Positions 16,817 through 26,126 are shown, counted from the first letter of the stretch. The stretch: 64,000 bases of DNA from Micromonospora craniellae (GCF_014764405.1 NZ_CP061725.1:5084001-5148000); one strand, 5' to 3'. Numbers and translations are program-made. Notes: generated by a model from the sequence alone, not told the origin.

Positions 16817-17312
16817 CTACGTGGCGATAAGTCGTTCAGCGTTGATACGTCGGGCGGCTTCGCGTTCGGTAGTGTTGCTCCACCGGACCGCCTGCCCGGC
16901 CAGACGTATCGTCATGAGTCGAATCATCGCTACCTTGATCATGGCCTCAGAGTTGACGGTCAACCGCTCGTAGTCCCGGGCCAGACGCCGATTACGTACC
17001 AGCCAGCCGAACGTCCTCTCCACCACCCACCTACGCGGCAGGACCTTGAAGCCCTTGACATCGTCGGTGCGCTTGACGATCTCCAGCAGGATTCCGAGCT
17101 TGTCCTTTGCCCAGCTCAACAGGCTGGAGTCGATGCTGTTGGCGTAGCCGCCGTCGGCCCACACCAGCGCGACGGTGGCGAATGCCTCGGCCAGTCGTTG
17201 CAGGATCCGCCGGCCTCCAGGACGGTCGTTGACGGAGGCGGAGGTGACCATCACCACCAGGATCAACCCCATCGTGTCGACAACCAGATGCCGCTTACGG
17301 CCTGTCGTCTTC
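16817..17312 (-). pseudogene. IS5-family transposase, C-terminal half
   Basis: The last ~163 codons of a DDE transposase: TTGRKRHLVVDTMGLILVV, ADGGYAN, then the conserved PRRWVVERTFGWLVRNRRLARDYE with the catalytic Glu. The N-terminal half lies at 20566-20980. Between them sits an IS66 element flanked by an 8-bp duplication TCGTCTTC (17305-17312 and 20566-20573). Removing the insert plus one duplication leaves 415+488=903 bases, exactly 301 codons in one frame, so the gene was intact before insertion. Confidence 0.93.
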
Positions 17313-17375
17313 GTAACTGGATAGGTGTCGTTGATCTTTCAGAGGTGTTTGGCCGGGGTGGGTCGTTGACCGTTC

Positions 17376-18825
17376 GTGCCCGCCGATCCTTCGCAGCCGT
17401 CGTATGAGCAGCTGCTTGCGCTGAACGCGGACCTGTTCGCCCGGTTGGATCAGGCGCTCGGGCGGATCGCGGAGCTGGAGGCTGACCTCAGTACGGCGAA
17501 GTGCCGGATCGCTGATCTGGAAGCCCAGCTGAAGCAGTCGTCGAAGAACTCCTCGAAACCGCCGTCGACGGACGGGCTGGCCAAGCCGGCACCCAAATCT
17601 TTGCGCGGTAGGTCCGGGCGGGGGCCGGGGCGCCCGGGCCGGGCAGCCCGGCACCACTCTGGAGCAGGTCGCCGACCCCGACGTCATCGTGCGGCACACC
17701 CCCGAGGTGTGCGCGGGCTGCGACAACGATCTGGCCGGCGCGGCCGAAGTGTCCGTGACCCGGCGGCAGGTGTTCGACATTCCGGAACCGACGGTCGTGG
17801 TGACCGAGCATCAGATCGTCACCCTCGCCTGCCCGTGTGGACATCGCACCACCGGCATCGGGCCCGCCGAGGCCACCGCGCCTGCCGTGTACGGGCCGCG
17901 GATCGCCGCGATCGGGGTCTACCTGTTGCACGGGCAGTTCCTGTCGATCGGCCGTACCGCCGACGCGCTGCGGGACCTGTTCGGCCTGCCGGTCGCGGCG
18001 GCCACGGTCACCGCCTGGGTCAAACGCACCGCCCTCGGCATCATCGAGCAGGTGCTGCCGGTGATCCGCGACCGGATCCGGCAGGCGCCGGTCGTGCACT
18101 TCGACGAGACCGGGATGCGCGTCGAAGGCCGTCTGGCCTGGCTGCACTCCGCGTCCACCGGCACCGACGTGCTCCTCACGGCGCACCGCAGACGCGGCGC
18201 CGCCGCCATTGACGACGCCGGTGTCCTGCCCGGCTTCACCGGTGTCGCCGTGCACGACGCGTGGGCGCCATACGACACCTACACCAGCGCCAACCACGCC
18301 CTGTGCAACGCCCACGTGCTGCGTGAACTGGTCTACGTCACCGACACCGCCACCGGCCCCACCGCCGACCTCGCCACCCAAGCCATCAACGCGCTGCGCC
18401 GGCTCAACCGCCTGGCCGACGACGCCCACACCGGGCAGGACACAGCGAACCCGGACGCCCTACGCGAGCAGCAGTACCTGCTGCGCTCCGCCGTCGTGCT
18501 CGGCGCGCAGGCCACCGCCGGCCGCGACGGCAAACTCCAGCGCAAACACCACGCCCTGTTCGTCCGGCTCCGCGACCGCCGCGACGACTACCTACGATTC
18601 GTCACCGACCCGGCCGTCCCCTTCGACAACAACGCCGCCGAACAGACCATCCGTATGCCGAAACTACGGATCAAGGTCTCCGGAAGCATGCGCACCATGA
18701 CCGGCGCCGAACACTTCGCCGCCATCCGCAGCTACACCGCCACCGCCATCCGCCAAGGCAACAACATGCTCGACGCCCTGATCCAAGCCGTCACCGGAAA
18801 CCCCTGGATCCCCGCCACCACCTGA
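17376..18825 (+). pseudogene. tnpC: IS66 transposase (TnpC), frameshifted
   Basis: Two frames together make a normal ~475-residue IS66 transposase. The first encodes the coiled-coil N-terminus (LNADLFARLDQALGRIAELE) and the motif SSKNSSKPPSTDG up to GRGPGRPG; the second continues with QPGTTLEQVADPDVIVRHTP, the CxxC zinc finger VCAGC...LACPCGH, FDETGMRVEG, HDAW and the C-terminal NNAAEQTIR with the catalytic Glu. The frames differ by one base near 17641 in a G/C run (an extra G fits). It may be a true mutation, a programmed shift or a sequence error. The stop TGA lies within the IS1380 target duplication. Confidence 0.88.
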
Positions 18826-18826
18826 G

Positions 18827-20512
18827 CCTCGATCCACCGATGAAGGTCGAACCGGCGGGAGCCCGGGTATAGAAAGTGCCCCCTGAACTGGAAGGATAGG
18901 AGTGTTGACGCTTCTATCGGTCGGTTCGAGAGGGCACTTCGCAGGTGAGATTACGCTATGACGCGCCGGTGGTGCGCGCGACGTTCGACGATCCAAATCT
19001 GGTGTCGTGTGCCGGCCTTGTTCCGGTGATGCGTCTGGCCGAGCAGGCCGGTCTGCACGATGCGGTCGCCGACCGGGTGAGTCTGCCGACGGACAAGGGC
19101 GCGAATCCGGCCGGGAAGGTCGCCACGATCGTGGCCGGGATGCTCGCGGGCGCGGACAGCATCGATGACCTTGACGTGGCCCGGCACGGCGGGATGCGGT
19201 CACTGTTCACCAGCGTGTACGCGCCCTCGACGCTCGGTTCGTTCCTGCGCACGTTCACCCACGGGCATGTGCGGCAGTTACAGGCCGCCGCCCGCGACAC
19301 TCTGGTCGGCCTCGCCGCCCGGACACCGCTACTGGCCGGCGCGGACACGCTGTGCTTTGTGGACATCGACTCGATGCTGCGCCGTGTCTACGGCAAACAG
19401 AAGCAGGGCATCGGGTTCGGTCACGCCAAGGTCGGCGGCTACAACGTCTGGTTGCGCGGCTACAACCCCCTCGTGGCGACGTTGTCCACCCCGCTGACGG
19501 CGCCGGTCGTCGCTACCACGAGGCTGCGTTCGGGTAACACCGGCTCCAGCAAGGGCGCTGCCAGCATGATCGCCGAGACGATCACCACCGCCCGTGCCTG
19601 CGGCGCGACCGGCGAGATCGTGGTGCGGGCCGACTCCGCGTTCTACGCCAAGGCGGTCATCAGCACCTGCCGGCGCCACCAGGTGCGGTTCTCGGTCACC
19701 ACCCGCATCGACACCAAGATCCGCGCCGCCTGCGACAGCATCGGCGATGACCAGTGGATCAACATCCGTTACCCGCAGGCCGTCTGGGACGACGACGAGC
19801 AGCGGTGGATCTCCGACGCGCAGATCGCCGAGACCACCTACACCGCCTTCGCCGGCACCCGGCACGCCGTCACCGCCCGGCTGATCGTGCGCCGCATCCG
19901 CCGCGACGACCCTACCCAGGCCCCGGGCCAGGAAGAACTCCTACCGAACTACCGATATCACGCGGTGTTCACCGACAGCCCGTTCACCCTCGTGCAGGCC
20001 GAAGCCCAGCACCGGCAGCACGCGGTCATCGAGCAGATCAACGCCGACCTGATCGCCGGCCCTCTCGCGCACCTGCCGTCCGGCCGGTTCAACGCCAACG
20101 CCGCCTGGCTGACCTGCGCCGGCATCGCCCACAACCTCACCCGGGCCGCCGGTCACCTCGCCGCCGGCGCCTGGACGACCGCCCGGACCACCACGATCCG
20201 GACCCGGATCGTCACCGTCGCCGCCCGCCTCGCGCACCGGGCCCGCACCATCCACCTGCACCTACCCGAGCACTGGCCCTGGCAACCCGCGTTCGAGAAT
20301 CTGTTCACCGCCATCCGTACCGCACCCGACTGACCGCCGCATACCGACCGGAACCAGGCGGCCCGACCACAAGCCACGAACCCCACCCCACTCCAGCACA
20401 ACCTGCCCAGAGCAAGCCGACCACGTAATCGGCAATTCCGCCGTACCCCAAAACCACCCGATATCAGAGCTATTCAAACGCGACCATCACGAACCGCGTC
20501 GGTGGATCGAGG
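18827..20512. mobile_element. IS1380-family element
   Basis: A 1686-bp insertion with 14-bp terminal inverted repeats CCTCGATCCACCGA (18827-18840) and TCGGTGGATCGAGG (20499-20512), flanked by a 5-bp duplication CTGAG (18822-18826 and 20513-20517). IS1380 ends begin CC(T/G) and duplicate 4-5 bp, as seen. It landed on the stop codon of the IS66 transposase and is the youngest layer. Confidence 0.92.
18945..20333 (+). CDS. IS1380-family transposase
   Basis: A complete 462-residue DDE transposase. Characteristic parts are DADSIDDLDVARHGG-like AGADSIDDLDVARHGG, the catalytic segments LCFVDIDSMLRRVYG and EIVVRADSAFYAKAV, and the late Glu region VIEQINADLIAGPLAHLPSG with the downstream helix. No frameshift or stop is visible, so the element may still be active. 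GTG start; the third codon is TTA, a rare codon here. GC-rich with otherwise ordinary codons. Confidence 0.9.
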   Translation: MRLRYDAPVVRATFDDPNLVSCAGLVPVMRLAEQAGLHDAVADRVSLPTDKGANPAGKVATIVAGMLAGADSIDDLDVARHGGMRSLFTSVYAPSTLGSFLRTFTHGHVRQLQAAARDTLVGLAARTPLLAGADTLCFVDIDSMLRRVYGKQKQGIGFGHAKVGGYNVWLRGYNPLVATLSTPLTAPVVATTRLRSGNTGSSKGAASMIAETITTARACGATGEIVVRADSAFYAKAVISTCRRHQVRFSVTTRIDTKIRAACDSIGDDQWINIRYPQAVWDDDEQRWISDAQIAETTYTAFAGTRHAVTARLIVRRIRRDDPTQAPGQEELLPNYRYHAVFTDSPFTLVQAEAQHRQHAVIEQINADLIAGPLAHLPSGRFNANAAWLTCAGIAHNLTRAAGHLAAGAWTTARTTTIRTRIVTVAARLAHRARTIHLHLPEHWPWQPAFENLFTAIRTAPD

Positions 20513-20565
20513 CTGAGCAAATCGGCGTACACGCATACCCGATGTTCCAGCACCTATCCAGTTAC

Positions 20566-20980
20566 TCGTCTTCTTGCCCATATCGAACCCACGGCATTCG
20601 CCACCCTCGCTGGATTTGATCGACTGGGCGTCCAACACCGCCGCGGTCGGCTCCGGCCCACGACCCGCCGCCACCCGTACCTGCCGGCGAAGCTCGTCGT
20701 GGATCGCATCCCACGTCCCGTTTCTACGCCAAGCGGTGAACCAGCGATGCGCCGCATCCGGCGGCGCCAGATCACGCGGCATCATTCGCCACGCACAGCC
20801 CGACCGCAGCACGTAGAAGATCGAGTCGAGGATCAGCCGGTCGTCCCACTTACGGGGCCGGCCGCCTCTACGCAGGTCACGCACCGGCATGAGAGGGGCC
20901 AGGATCGCCCACATCGCGTCGGTCAAGCTCGACGGATAGCATGAGCGGGCGTCATCCCCGCCAAGGTCTACGTTGCACAC
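20566..20980 (-). pseudogene. IS5-family transposase, N-terminal half
   Basis: The first ~138 codons of the transposase whose end is at 16817-17312: CYPSSLTDAMWAILAPLMP, GGRPRKWDDRLILDSIFYVL, SGCAWRMMPRDL (IS5 N-terminal helices) and AVLDAQSIKSS with the first catalytic Asp. It breaks at GKKT where the IS66 element entered. A 13-bp inverted repeat GTCATCCCCGCCA/TGGCGGGGATGAC (20951-20963/20993-21005) spans its start and may be part of the element's end; the outer IS5 boundaries are otherwise not clear. Confidence 0.92.
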
Positions 20981-21059
20981 ACAACCCGATCATGGCGGGG
21001 ATGACCTATTTGTCGAGCGTCCCGCATCGACGTGTCTCGCCGTCACACAACGCCCCGAG

Positions 21060-22020
21060 CCGGTTACCCGACGGTCTCTAAGAGGGCGCGGAATGTTGAG
21101 ACAGTAACGACGGGAACTGGAGAGGCCCTCCCCGGCCGAAGCGCCCTGCGATTTGGCGCGGACGGCCCGTCCTATAACCGGTGTGGAGCCGGGAAGTGGA
21201 TCGGGTGCCGGGAGGGAGTCGGAGGCGGTCGTAGTACCGATCGAGCCGTGCGGACAACATAACCGCCGGTGAGGGAAGGGCCGCTGCTTCGTTCATGCGT
21301 GGTGTCTGGGGGGGGAGGGCCCGGTGAGTGCCGATCAGGCTAGTTCCACCGCGTCGGGGTCTATAAGGGACTCGGTTCGTGCCTTGCGGCATGCGCTGTG
21401 CCGGTCGGCCAAGGTTGATCCGGGACGACGGTTTCATGCGCTGCGAGACAAGGTCTATCGCAGAGACGTCTTGTGGCGGGCGTGGGTCGCGGTGCGCCGT
21501 GATGGTGGCGCTGCGGGTATCGACGGAACCACCCTGGCCGATGTCGAGGAGTACGGCGTTGAACGGCTCCTGGCTGAGGTCGCCGAGGAGTTGAAGGGCG
21601 GACGGTGGCAGCCGTTGCCGGCGCGGCGGGTGTTGGTCCCCAAGCCCGGTACGGGCGAGCGGCGTCCGTTATCGATTCCTTCGGTCCGTGATCGTGTCGT
21701 GGAGGCCGCGGTGAAGATCGTGCTCGAGCCGATCTTTGAAGCGGATTTTCTGCCGTGCAGTTTCGGGTTCCGCCCGAGGCGCTCGGCGCACGATGCCTTG
21801 CAGGTGCTTATAGATGAATTCTGGCAGGGCGCGCGGTGGGTGGTGGAGACGGACATCGCCAACTGTTTTACGGCGATTCCGCATGAGAAGTTGATGCAAG
21901 CGGTTGAGGAACGCATCAGCGACCAGGCGGTTCTGAAGCTTCTGCGTGTGATGCTGCGGGCGGGAGTGATGCAGGAGGGGACGGTGCGCCGCGAGGTGTC
22001 CGGAACCCTGCGGGGCGGTC
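21060..22020 (+). mobile_element. Group II intron, truncated
   Basis: Upstream of the reverse transcriptase start, 21180-21300 resembles the bacterial group II intron segment before the intron-encoded protein (GTCGTAGTACCGAT ... GGTGAGGGAAGGG). The protein frame follows at 21324 and is cut after about 230 codons. No domain V or VI hairpin is seen downstream, so the 3' half of the ribozyme is lost. The 5' limit is approximate. Confidence 0.65.
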
Positions 22021-22433
22021 CGGTGATCCTGCTGCGCGGTCACCTGGAGTTCTCCCGCGACGAGGCATCCCGGGCCAGCCAGTGGGACCAGGTCGAAGAC
22101 CTCGACGAAGCCATCCGCGAAGTCGAAGAAGCGATCACCGCCGAAGGACTCCGAGGTTGCGTCGCCCCGCCACACTCGACCGGCGACGAGGACCAGGGTG
22201 ACGAGGACAACGGCCGCCGCCGGAAGCGCTCCACCCGCCGTCGACAGGATGCCCCGGACCTTCCTCGGCGCAAGGTCGAGCGCCGTACCGTCGGCCGCAC
22301 CTACACCGCTCCGGACGGCACCGCCTACAGGCCGTCGATGTGGCTCACGCTCACCCTCGACTCCTACGGCCCGGTCCGCCCTGACGGTCGGCAGGGCAAG
22401 GGCGTGTACATTGCCAACCCGCTGCCCAGGTAG
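21324..22433 (+). pseudogene. Group II intron reverse transcriptase fused to RepSA fragment
   Basis: A single open frame of 369 residues built from two genes. Residues 1 to about 229 are a group II intron RT: GGAAGIDGTTLADVEEY, ARRVLVPKPGTGERRPLSIP, SFGFRPRRSAHDAL and VVETDIANCFTAIPHEKL, ending at RREVSGT just before the expected PQGG and the YADD catalytic block, which are missing. Residues from about 235 resemble part of RepSA, the replication initiator of actinomycete integrative and conjugative elements: KRSTRRRQDAPDLPRRKV, VGRTYTAPDGTAYRPSMWLT and LTLDSYGPVRPDG, after which it diverges and stops. GTG start behind GGGGGGGAGGG. Neither part can be functional alone. Confidence 0.8.
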
Positions 22434-22520
22434 GAGTCGGCCGAGCCTGGTGCGGCCAGCCGGGGGGCCCATCGATCGTCGTCGGGTGATGAACGTGGCG
22501 CAACGGGTGACTGGGGTGGT

Positions 22521-22587
22521 GGGCTCACCGCCATCGTGTGGCGAGGAATCACGCGCGGCGCGTGGCGCACACGATGGCGGTGAGCCC
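22521..22587. terminator. 20-bp hairpin between convergent genes
   Basis: Perfect 20-bp stem GGGCTCACCGCCATCGTGTG (22521-22540) and its complement (22568-22587); the 27-base loop holds a small CACGCGC/GCGCGTG hairpin. It lies between the RT/RepSA fusion and the roadblock genes and probably terminates both directions. Confidence 0.75.
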
Positions 22588-22628
22588 GGCTCGTGGCAGA
22601 GCGGTCATCCCTGCGCGAGCAACCGCGG

Positions 22629-23093
22629 TCAGACCTGCGCGAGCAGGGCGGCGAGGCGTGCTGCCACGGGTGGGGCGTGCAGGTGGAGGCGGGCCACGTT
22701 GATCGCATCGGCGCCGACCACGGAGAGCAGGGCCTGCGGGCCGACGGCGTACACGGAGAAGTAGCCGGCCTGGTTGCGGACGGTGGACTGCTGGAACTCG
22801 CCCTGGCCGAGTCGGAGGCTGACCTGCCGGCCGAGGCCGAAGGTCGCCGCCGCCATCGCGGCCAGGTCGTCGGGGTCCAGCGCTGGTGGTACGTCGTGGG
22901 TGATGCGCAGACCGTCCACGCCGCCGAGGACGCTTCCCTGCACGCCGGGGATCTGTAGGCGCAGCTCGGCGAGTTCGGTGCCGATGGCCGGGTACGGCAG
23001 ACGCGGGTTGCCGGCCAGGGACGGCGGGAAGGCGGGCGGTGGTGGGGCGGCCGGGCGTTGCGCGGTGCGGCGGGGCAGGAAGGTCTCGCTCAC
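22629..23093 (-). CDS. Roadblock/LC7-like protein
   Basis: A 154-residue protein whose C-terminal part follows a roadblock/LC7 pattern (IPGVQGSVLGGVDGLRITHD, DPDDLAAMAAATFGLGRQVS, LLSVVGADAINVARLHLHAP) after a Pro/Ala-rich N-terminal tail. Roadblock proteins regulate small GTPases or bind partners. GTG 23093 overlaps the stop of the preceding roadblock gene (GTGA), so translation is coupled; the two probably form a hetero-complex. No Ras-like GTPase gene is adjacent. Confidence 0.78.
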   Translation of the reverse strand: MSETFLPRRTAQRPAAPPPPAFPPSLAGNPRLPYPAIGTELAELRLQIPGVQGSVLGGVDGLRITHDVPPALDPDDLAAMAAATFGLGRQVSLRLGQGEFQQSTVRNQAGYFSVYAVGPQALLSVVGADAINVARLHLHAPPVAARLAALLAQV

Positions 23094-23461
23094 AGTTCGA
23101 GGCGCTCCTCGATGCTGCGCAGCTGGTGCCGGGCGAGAGCCAGGTTCGAGCGGCTCTTGCTCAGCATCAGATAGAGGAACAGGCCCTTGCCGTTCGAGCC
23201 GTTCAGCGGCCGGATGATGTGGTACTGACCGCCGAGGGTGATCAGCATGTCCTCGATCTCGTCGTTGAGCTTGAGCATCTCGATGGTCCGCATCTTGGCG
23301 CGTACCACGTCGGTGTTGCCGGCGGCGGCGATGGTGAGGTCGATCTCCGGTGTGCCGCCCGCGACGCCGAGTGTCATCCCGCTGGTGTAGTCGACGAGCG
23401 CGACGCCGATCGCGCCGTCGATCGTCATGGCATCCTTGAGGGCGGTGTCGAGGTTGGCCAT
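23090..23461 (-). CDS. Roadblock/LC7 domain protein
   Basis: A 123-residue single-domain protein: MANLDTALKDAMTIDGAIGV, then VDYTSGMTLGVAGG, the helix ..NTDVVRAKMRTIEMLKLNDE and IEDMLITLGGQYHIIRPL. This resembles actinomycete MglB/roadblock-like proteins. ATG 23461 with an upstream GGAGGCACC. First gene of a two-gene unit with the overlapping gene at 22629. Confidence 0.82.
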   Translation of the reverse strand: MANLDTALKDAMTIDGAIGVALVDYTSGMTLGVAGGTPEIDLTIAAAGNTDVVRAKMRTIEMLKLNDEIEDMLITLGGQYHIIRPLNGSNGKGLFLYLMLSKSRSNLALARHQLRSIEERLEL

Positions 23462-23844
23462 GGTGCCTCCAGGTTCGACTGGCGTCCGAGTCCGCGCCAG
23501 CTCGTGGTCTTCACGGGGCCGGGCCCCGGGTGAGCAAATCTCGGACGAGGGTGGCACACGTGACCTGCGGTGTGCACCCGGGGCAGCGCGATCGGACTGA
23601 GTGGGCCACGCTGGGTGACCGGCGGGCCGGTGGAGTTCGTCGCTGCGGCTGATGTCTCGCTGCCGATGTGGTCTGCTACTCAGTCTGCGACCTGGGCATC
23701 ACCGGCCAGCCGACCTCTTTTCGGGGAGGCGGCGGGTACCCGGGGACGAGCAGGGAGTACCCACCGACCGAACCGGGCACCGCATGTCGGTTGCCCGGTG
23801 CCGTCGCGCCCATAGTTTGGGTGGCGCAAGGAAGGAGGCACCGG
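23462..23844. other. Divergent intergenic region
   Basis: About 380 bases between the roadblock pair (minus) and the AraC-type gene (plus). It must hold promoters for both, but I see no clear operator, repeat or small gene. Confidence 0.4.
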
Positions 23845-24711
23845 GTGCTGGAGCGACTCAACCAGGCCATGGAGCACATCGAGCGGCATCTCGACCGGCC
23901 GGTGGACGCCGGTGAGCTGGCGCGGATCGCGGTGACGTCGGAGTACCACTTCCGGCGGCTGTTCTCCGCGCTGGCCGGTGTCCCGCTCTCCGAGTACGTG
24001 CGGCGTCGCCGGCTCACCGTGGCGGGCGCGGAGGTGGTCGCGGGGGAGCGGACGCTGCTCGACATCGCGGTCCGCTGGGGGTACGGCTCGGCCGAGGCGT
24101 TCGCCCGCGCGTTCAAGGCGGTGCACGGGGTCGGGCCCGGCGAGGCCCGGCGTACCGGCGCGGTGTTGCGGGCTCAGCCCCGGATGTCCTTCCGACTGAC
24201 CGTCGAAGGGAGCAGCAGTATGCGATACCGCATCGTGCAGAAGGAGCCGTTCCGGCTCGTCGGTCGCAAGGCCCGGGTGCCGCTGGTGCACGAGGGCATG
24301 AACCCGGCCATCGTGGCGTTCGTCAAGAGCATCGAACCGGCGACCCGGGATCGGATCGAGGCGCTGTCCGACCAGGAGCCGGCGGGTGTGGTCAACGTCG
24401 GCGACGGCCTCGCCGACAGCCGCGCCGAGGGCACCGAACTGGACTACTGGTACGGCGTGGTCACCGGCGCCGACGTGCCTGACGACCTGGACGCCATGCC
24501 GGTGCCGGCGGGGACCTGGGCGGTCTTCGAGACCTCCGGAACCGTTCCGGAGGCGGTGCAGGACCTGTGGCGGGACGTGTTCACGCAGTGGTTTCCGTCC
24601 AACCCGTACCGGTCCCGGCCCGGGCCGGAGATCTCCCGTACCCGGATCTCGGCCGACGGCAGCCGTGTCGACGCGGAGCTGTGGATCCCGGTCGAGCCGG
24701 TCGCGGCCTGA
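23845..24711 (+). CDS. AraC-family regulator with GyrI-like effector domain
   Basis: Protein of 288 residues. Residues 1-100 hold two AraC helix-turn-helix motifs (LARIAVTSEYHFRRLFSALA and LLDIAVRWGYGSAEAFARAF, then VGPGEAR). The remainder (from MRYRIVQKEPFRLVGRK) is a GyrI-like small-molecule-binding domain with the typical YWYGVV and WAVFETSGTVPEAV. SoxS/Rob-type architecture, so probably a drug- or stress-sensing activator. GAAGGAGG lies seven bases before GTG 23845, deciding the start. Confidence 0.9.
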   Translation: MLERLNQAMEHIERHLDRPVDAGELARIAVTSEYHFRRLFSALAGVPLSEYVRRRRLTVAGAEVVAGERTLLDIAVRWGYGSAEAFARAFKAVHGVGPGEARRTGAVLRAQPRMSFRLTVEGSSSMRYRIVQKEPFRLVGRKARVPLVHEGMNPAIVAFVKSIEPATRDRIEALSDQEPAGVVNVGDGLADSRAEGTELDYWYGVVTGADVPDDLDAMPVPAGTWAVFETSGTVPEAVQDLWRDVFTQWFPSNPYRSRPGPEISRTRISADGSRVDAELWIPVEPVAA

Positions 24712-24715
24712 GCGC

Positions 24716-25084
24716 TCAGGCCGGCGTACCGGTGAGGTCGGCCAACACCCGGCGTTGGAAGGCGCGGGCCTGTGGGCCGGACGGGGGTGGGCCGCCGTCG
24801 CGGGCAGCGATCGACCGGTTCACCAGGGCGGTGGTCGCGGCGTCGACGAGCGGTCCCCCGTACCAGAACAGGCCGTCGGCGGGCGGCCGGTCGGCCGGGC
24901 CGTACGACACCCGGAAGTCCAGCCGAGCGGCGCAGACCAGCGCCACGTCCACGTCGCTGCGCCCCGGCTCGTACGCGCCCAAGCCCACCGAGCCCGCCGC
25001 GTACGCCCCGCGCAGGTCGTCGCCGAGCACCTCGTGGGCGGCGGCGACCAGGTCGGTCAGGTAGCGCAGCGGCGCGTCAGGCAT
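24716..25084 (-). pseudogene. Nucleotidyltransferase, internally deleted (probable)
   Basis: The N-terminus RGAYAAGSVGLGAYEPGRSD with VDVALVC is the GS-x-DxD core of an aminoglycoside-adenylyltransferase-like fold, but the frame is only 122 residues against a usual 230-260. The sequence jumps from AARLDF to FWYGG and to a C-terminal segment (GPPPSGPQARAFQRRV), as if two in-frame internal deletions had occurred. The 8-base overlap with the NUDIX gene keeps translational coupling. It may be expressed but is unlikely to be active. Confidence 0.6.
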
Positions 25085-25586
25085 GTTCGAGTTCGCCCGG
25101 CTCGCCCCAGAGCATCCCGGCGGGCAGGAAGAACGCCGACACCTCGGTGCCCAGCGCGTGCCGGATCACCATCCGGGCGTGCTCGTCCAGGTCGGGCAGT
25201 CGCCCCGGGGCGAACCACCGCACGTCCGACGACTCGTCGTCGTCGCCCCGCAGGTCGCCGCCGAGCAGACGGCAGCGGAAGCCGAGGTTGAGGTACTCGC
25301 AGCGGTCCCCGTTCGGGTACGTGCGTGGATGCGTCACCGTGCTGCTCAGGCGCAGCGGCTCGACCTCCAGGCCGGTCTCCTCCAGCACCGCGCGGACCAC
25401 CGCGCTGGCCGGCTGCTCCTCCGGTTCGACGAAGCCACTCACCACCGACCATCGTCCGTCGTCGGCGAGTCGGGAGAGCAACAGCTCGCCCGCGTCGCTT
25501 CGGACCACCGCGCTGACGCTGGGTAGCCAAATCAGCTCGTGTCCGACGTGTTCACGCATCCGCAGGATGTATTCCGGTACGCCCAT
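25077..25586 (-). CDS. NUDIX hydrolase
   Basis: A 169-residue pyrophosphohydrolase. The Nudix box is GFVEPEEQPASAVVRAVLEE followed by TGL; the usual RE pair reads RA here, with the two catalytic Glu (EE) kept. HPRTYPNGDRCEYLNLGF and DESSDVRWF are typical of ADP-ribose/NADH-type Nudix proteins. ATG 25586 fits the family start. It overlaps the shortened nucleotidyltransferase by 8 bases. Confidence 0.87.
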   Translation of the reverse strand: MGVPEYILRMREHVGHELIWLPSVSAVVRSDAGELLLSRLADDGRWSVVSGFVEPEEQPASAVVRAVLEETGLEVEPLRLSSTVTHPRTYPNGDRCEYLNLGFRCRLLGGDLRGDDDESSDVRWFAPGRLPDLDEHARMVIRHALGTEVSAFFLPAGMLWGEPGELEHA

Positions 25587-25916
25587 CCGGCGACCTTAGC
25601 CGGGTGCCGATCGGCCCTCGCATCCGGTCAGGACGAAGCGCCGGATGGCCCGATTCCCCTGGCAGGCATGGATTTCGTGAACGCCGGACGCGCTTGGTGG
25701 CCGTACGGTCGCGGGGTGCCGACATCGTGCCGCCGGCGTCCACCTCCGTCGTCGCAGTGACATCCATTCGTGTACGGAGAGTGATAGGGGTGTCGCGACA
25801 TTCTGTGTTTTTCGCTGTTTTTGCACATAAAGCCACATGCATGTCTACTGTGGAAAAGCCTGGTGACTTGCAGTGTTCCGGCGGCGGGCGGTCGCATCCC
25901 GATGCACAGTGATCCC
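25587..25916. other. Gene-free region, locally AT-richer
   Basis: About 330 bases between the NUDIX gene (minus) and a small plus-strand gene. The part 25790-25870 is visibly richer in A and T than its surroundings (TTTTTCGCTGTTTTTGC), consistent with promoters. No gene or repeat was recognised. Confidence 0.4.
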
Positions 25917-26126
25917 ATGAACGACAGCGGACGTGGGCGCTACTACTGGTGTACGCGGCACCACCGGGTCGAGCACGAAGCCGACGTGTGCCCTGCCCGG
26001 CACGTCCTCGGCCCGTACGCCTCGGCGCCCGACGCGGAGAACGCCCTGCAGAAAGTGCGGGAGCGCAACGAAGCGTGGGAGGCCGAGGACGCCCGTAGGG
26101 CCGAGGAGGACGGGGAGGAGAAGTAG
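25917..26126 (+). CDS. Small conserved protein, SPOR-like
   Basis: A 69-residue protein: RYYWCTRHHRVEHEADVCPA, then LGPYASAPDAENALQKVRER and an acidic tail. The LGPYxSxxxAEnAL segment is like a minimal SPOR-type motif seen in many small actinobacterial proteins. An ATG at 25902 in frame is an alternative start. Function unknown. Confidence 0.6.
   Translation: MNDSGRGRYYWCTRHHRVEHEADVCPARHVLGPYASAPDAENALQKVRERNEAWEAEDARRAEEDGEEK

Larger units (their letters stand above)
17313..20565. mobile_element. IS66-family element, itself interrupted by IS1380
   Basis: Ends are GTAACTGGATAGGTG (17313-17327) and its exact complement (20551-20565). IS66 ends start with GTAA and duplicate 8 bp, both seen here (TCGTCTTC on each side). 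It carries only a tnpC-like gene. Without the nested IS1380 and its duplication the element is 1562 bp. Confidence 0.92.

Noticed and set aside
20951..21005. The GTCATCCCCGCCA inverted repeat as the terminal repeat of the IS5-like element
   Set aside because: Both arms are on the same side and no matching arm is found near 16750-16816, so the element's outer ends cannot be fixed from it.
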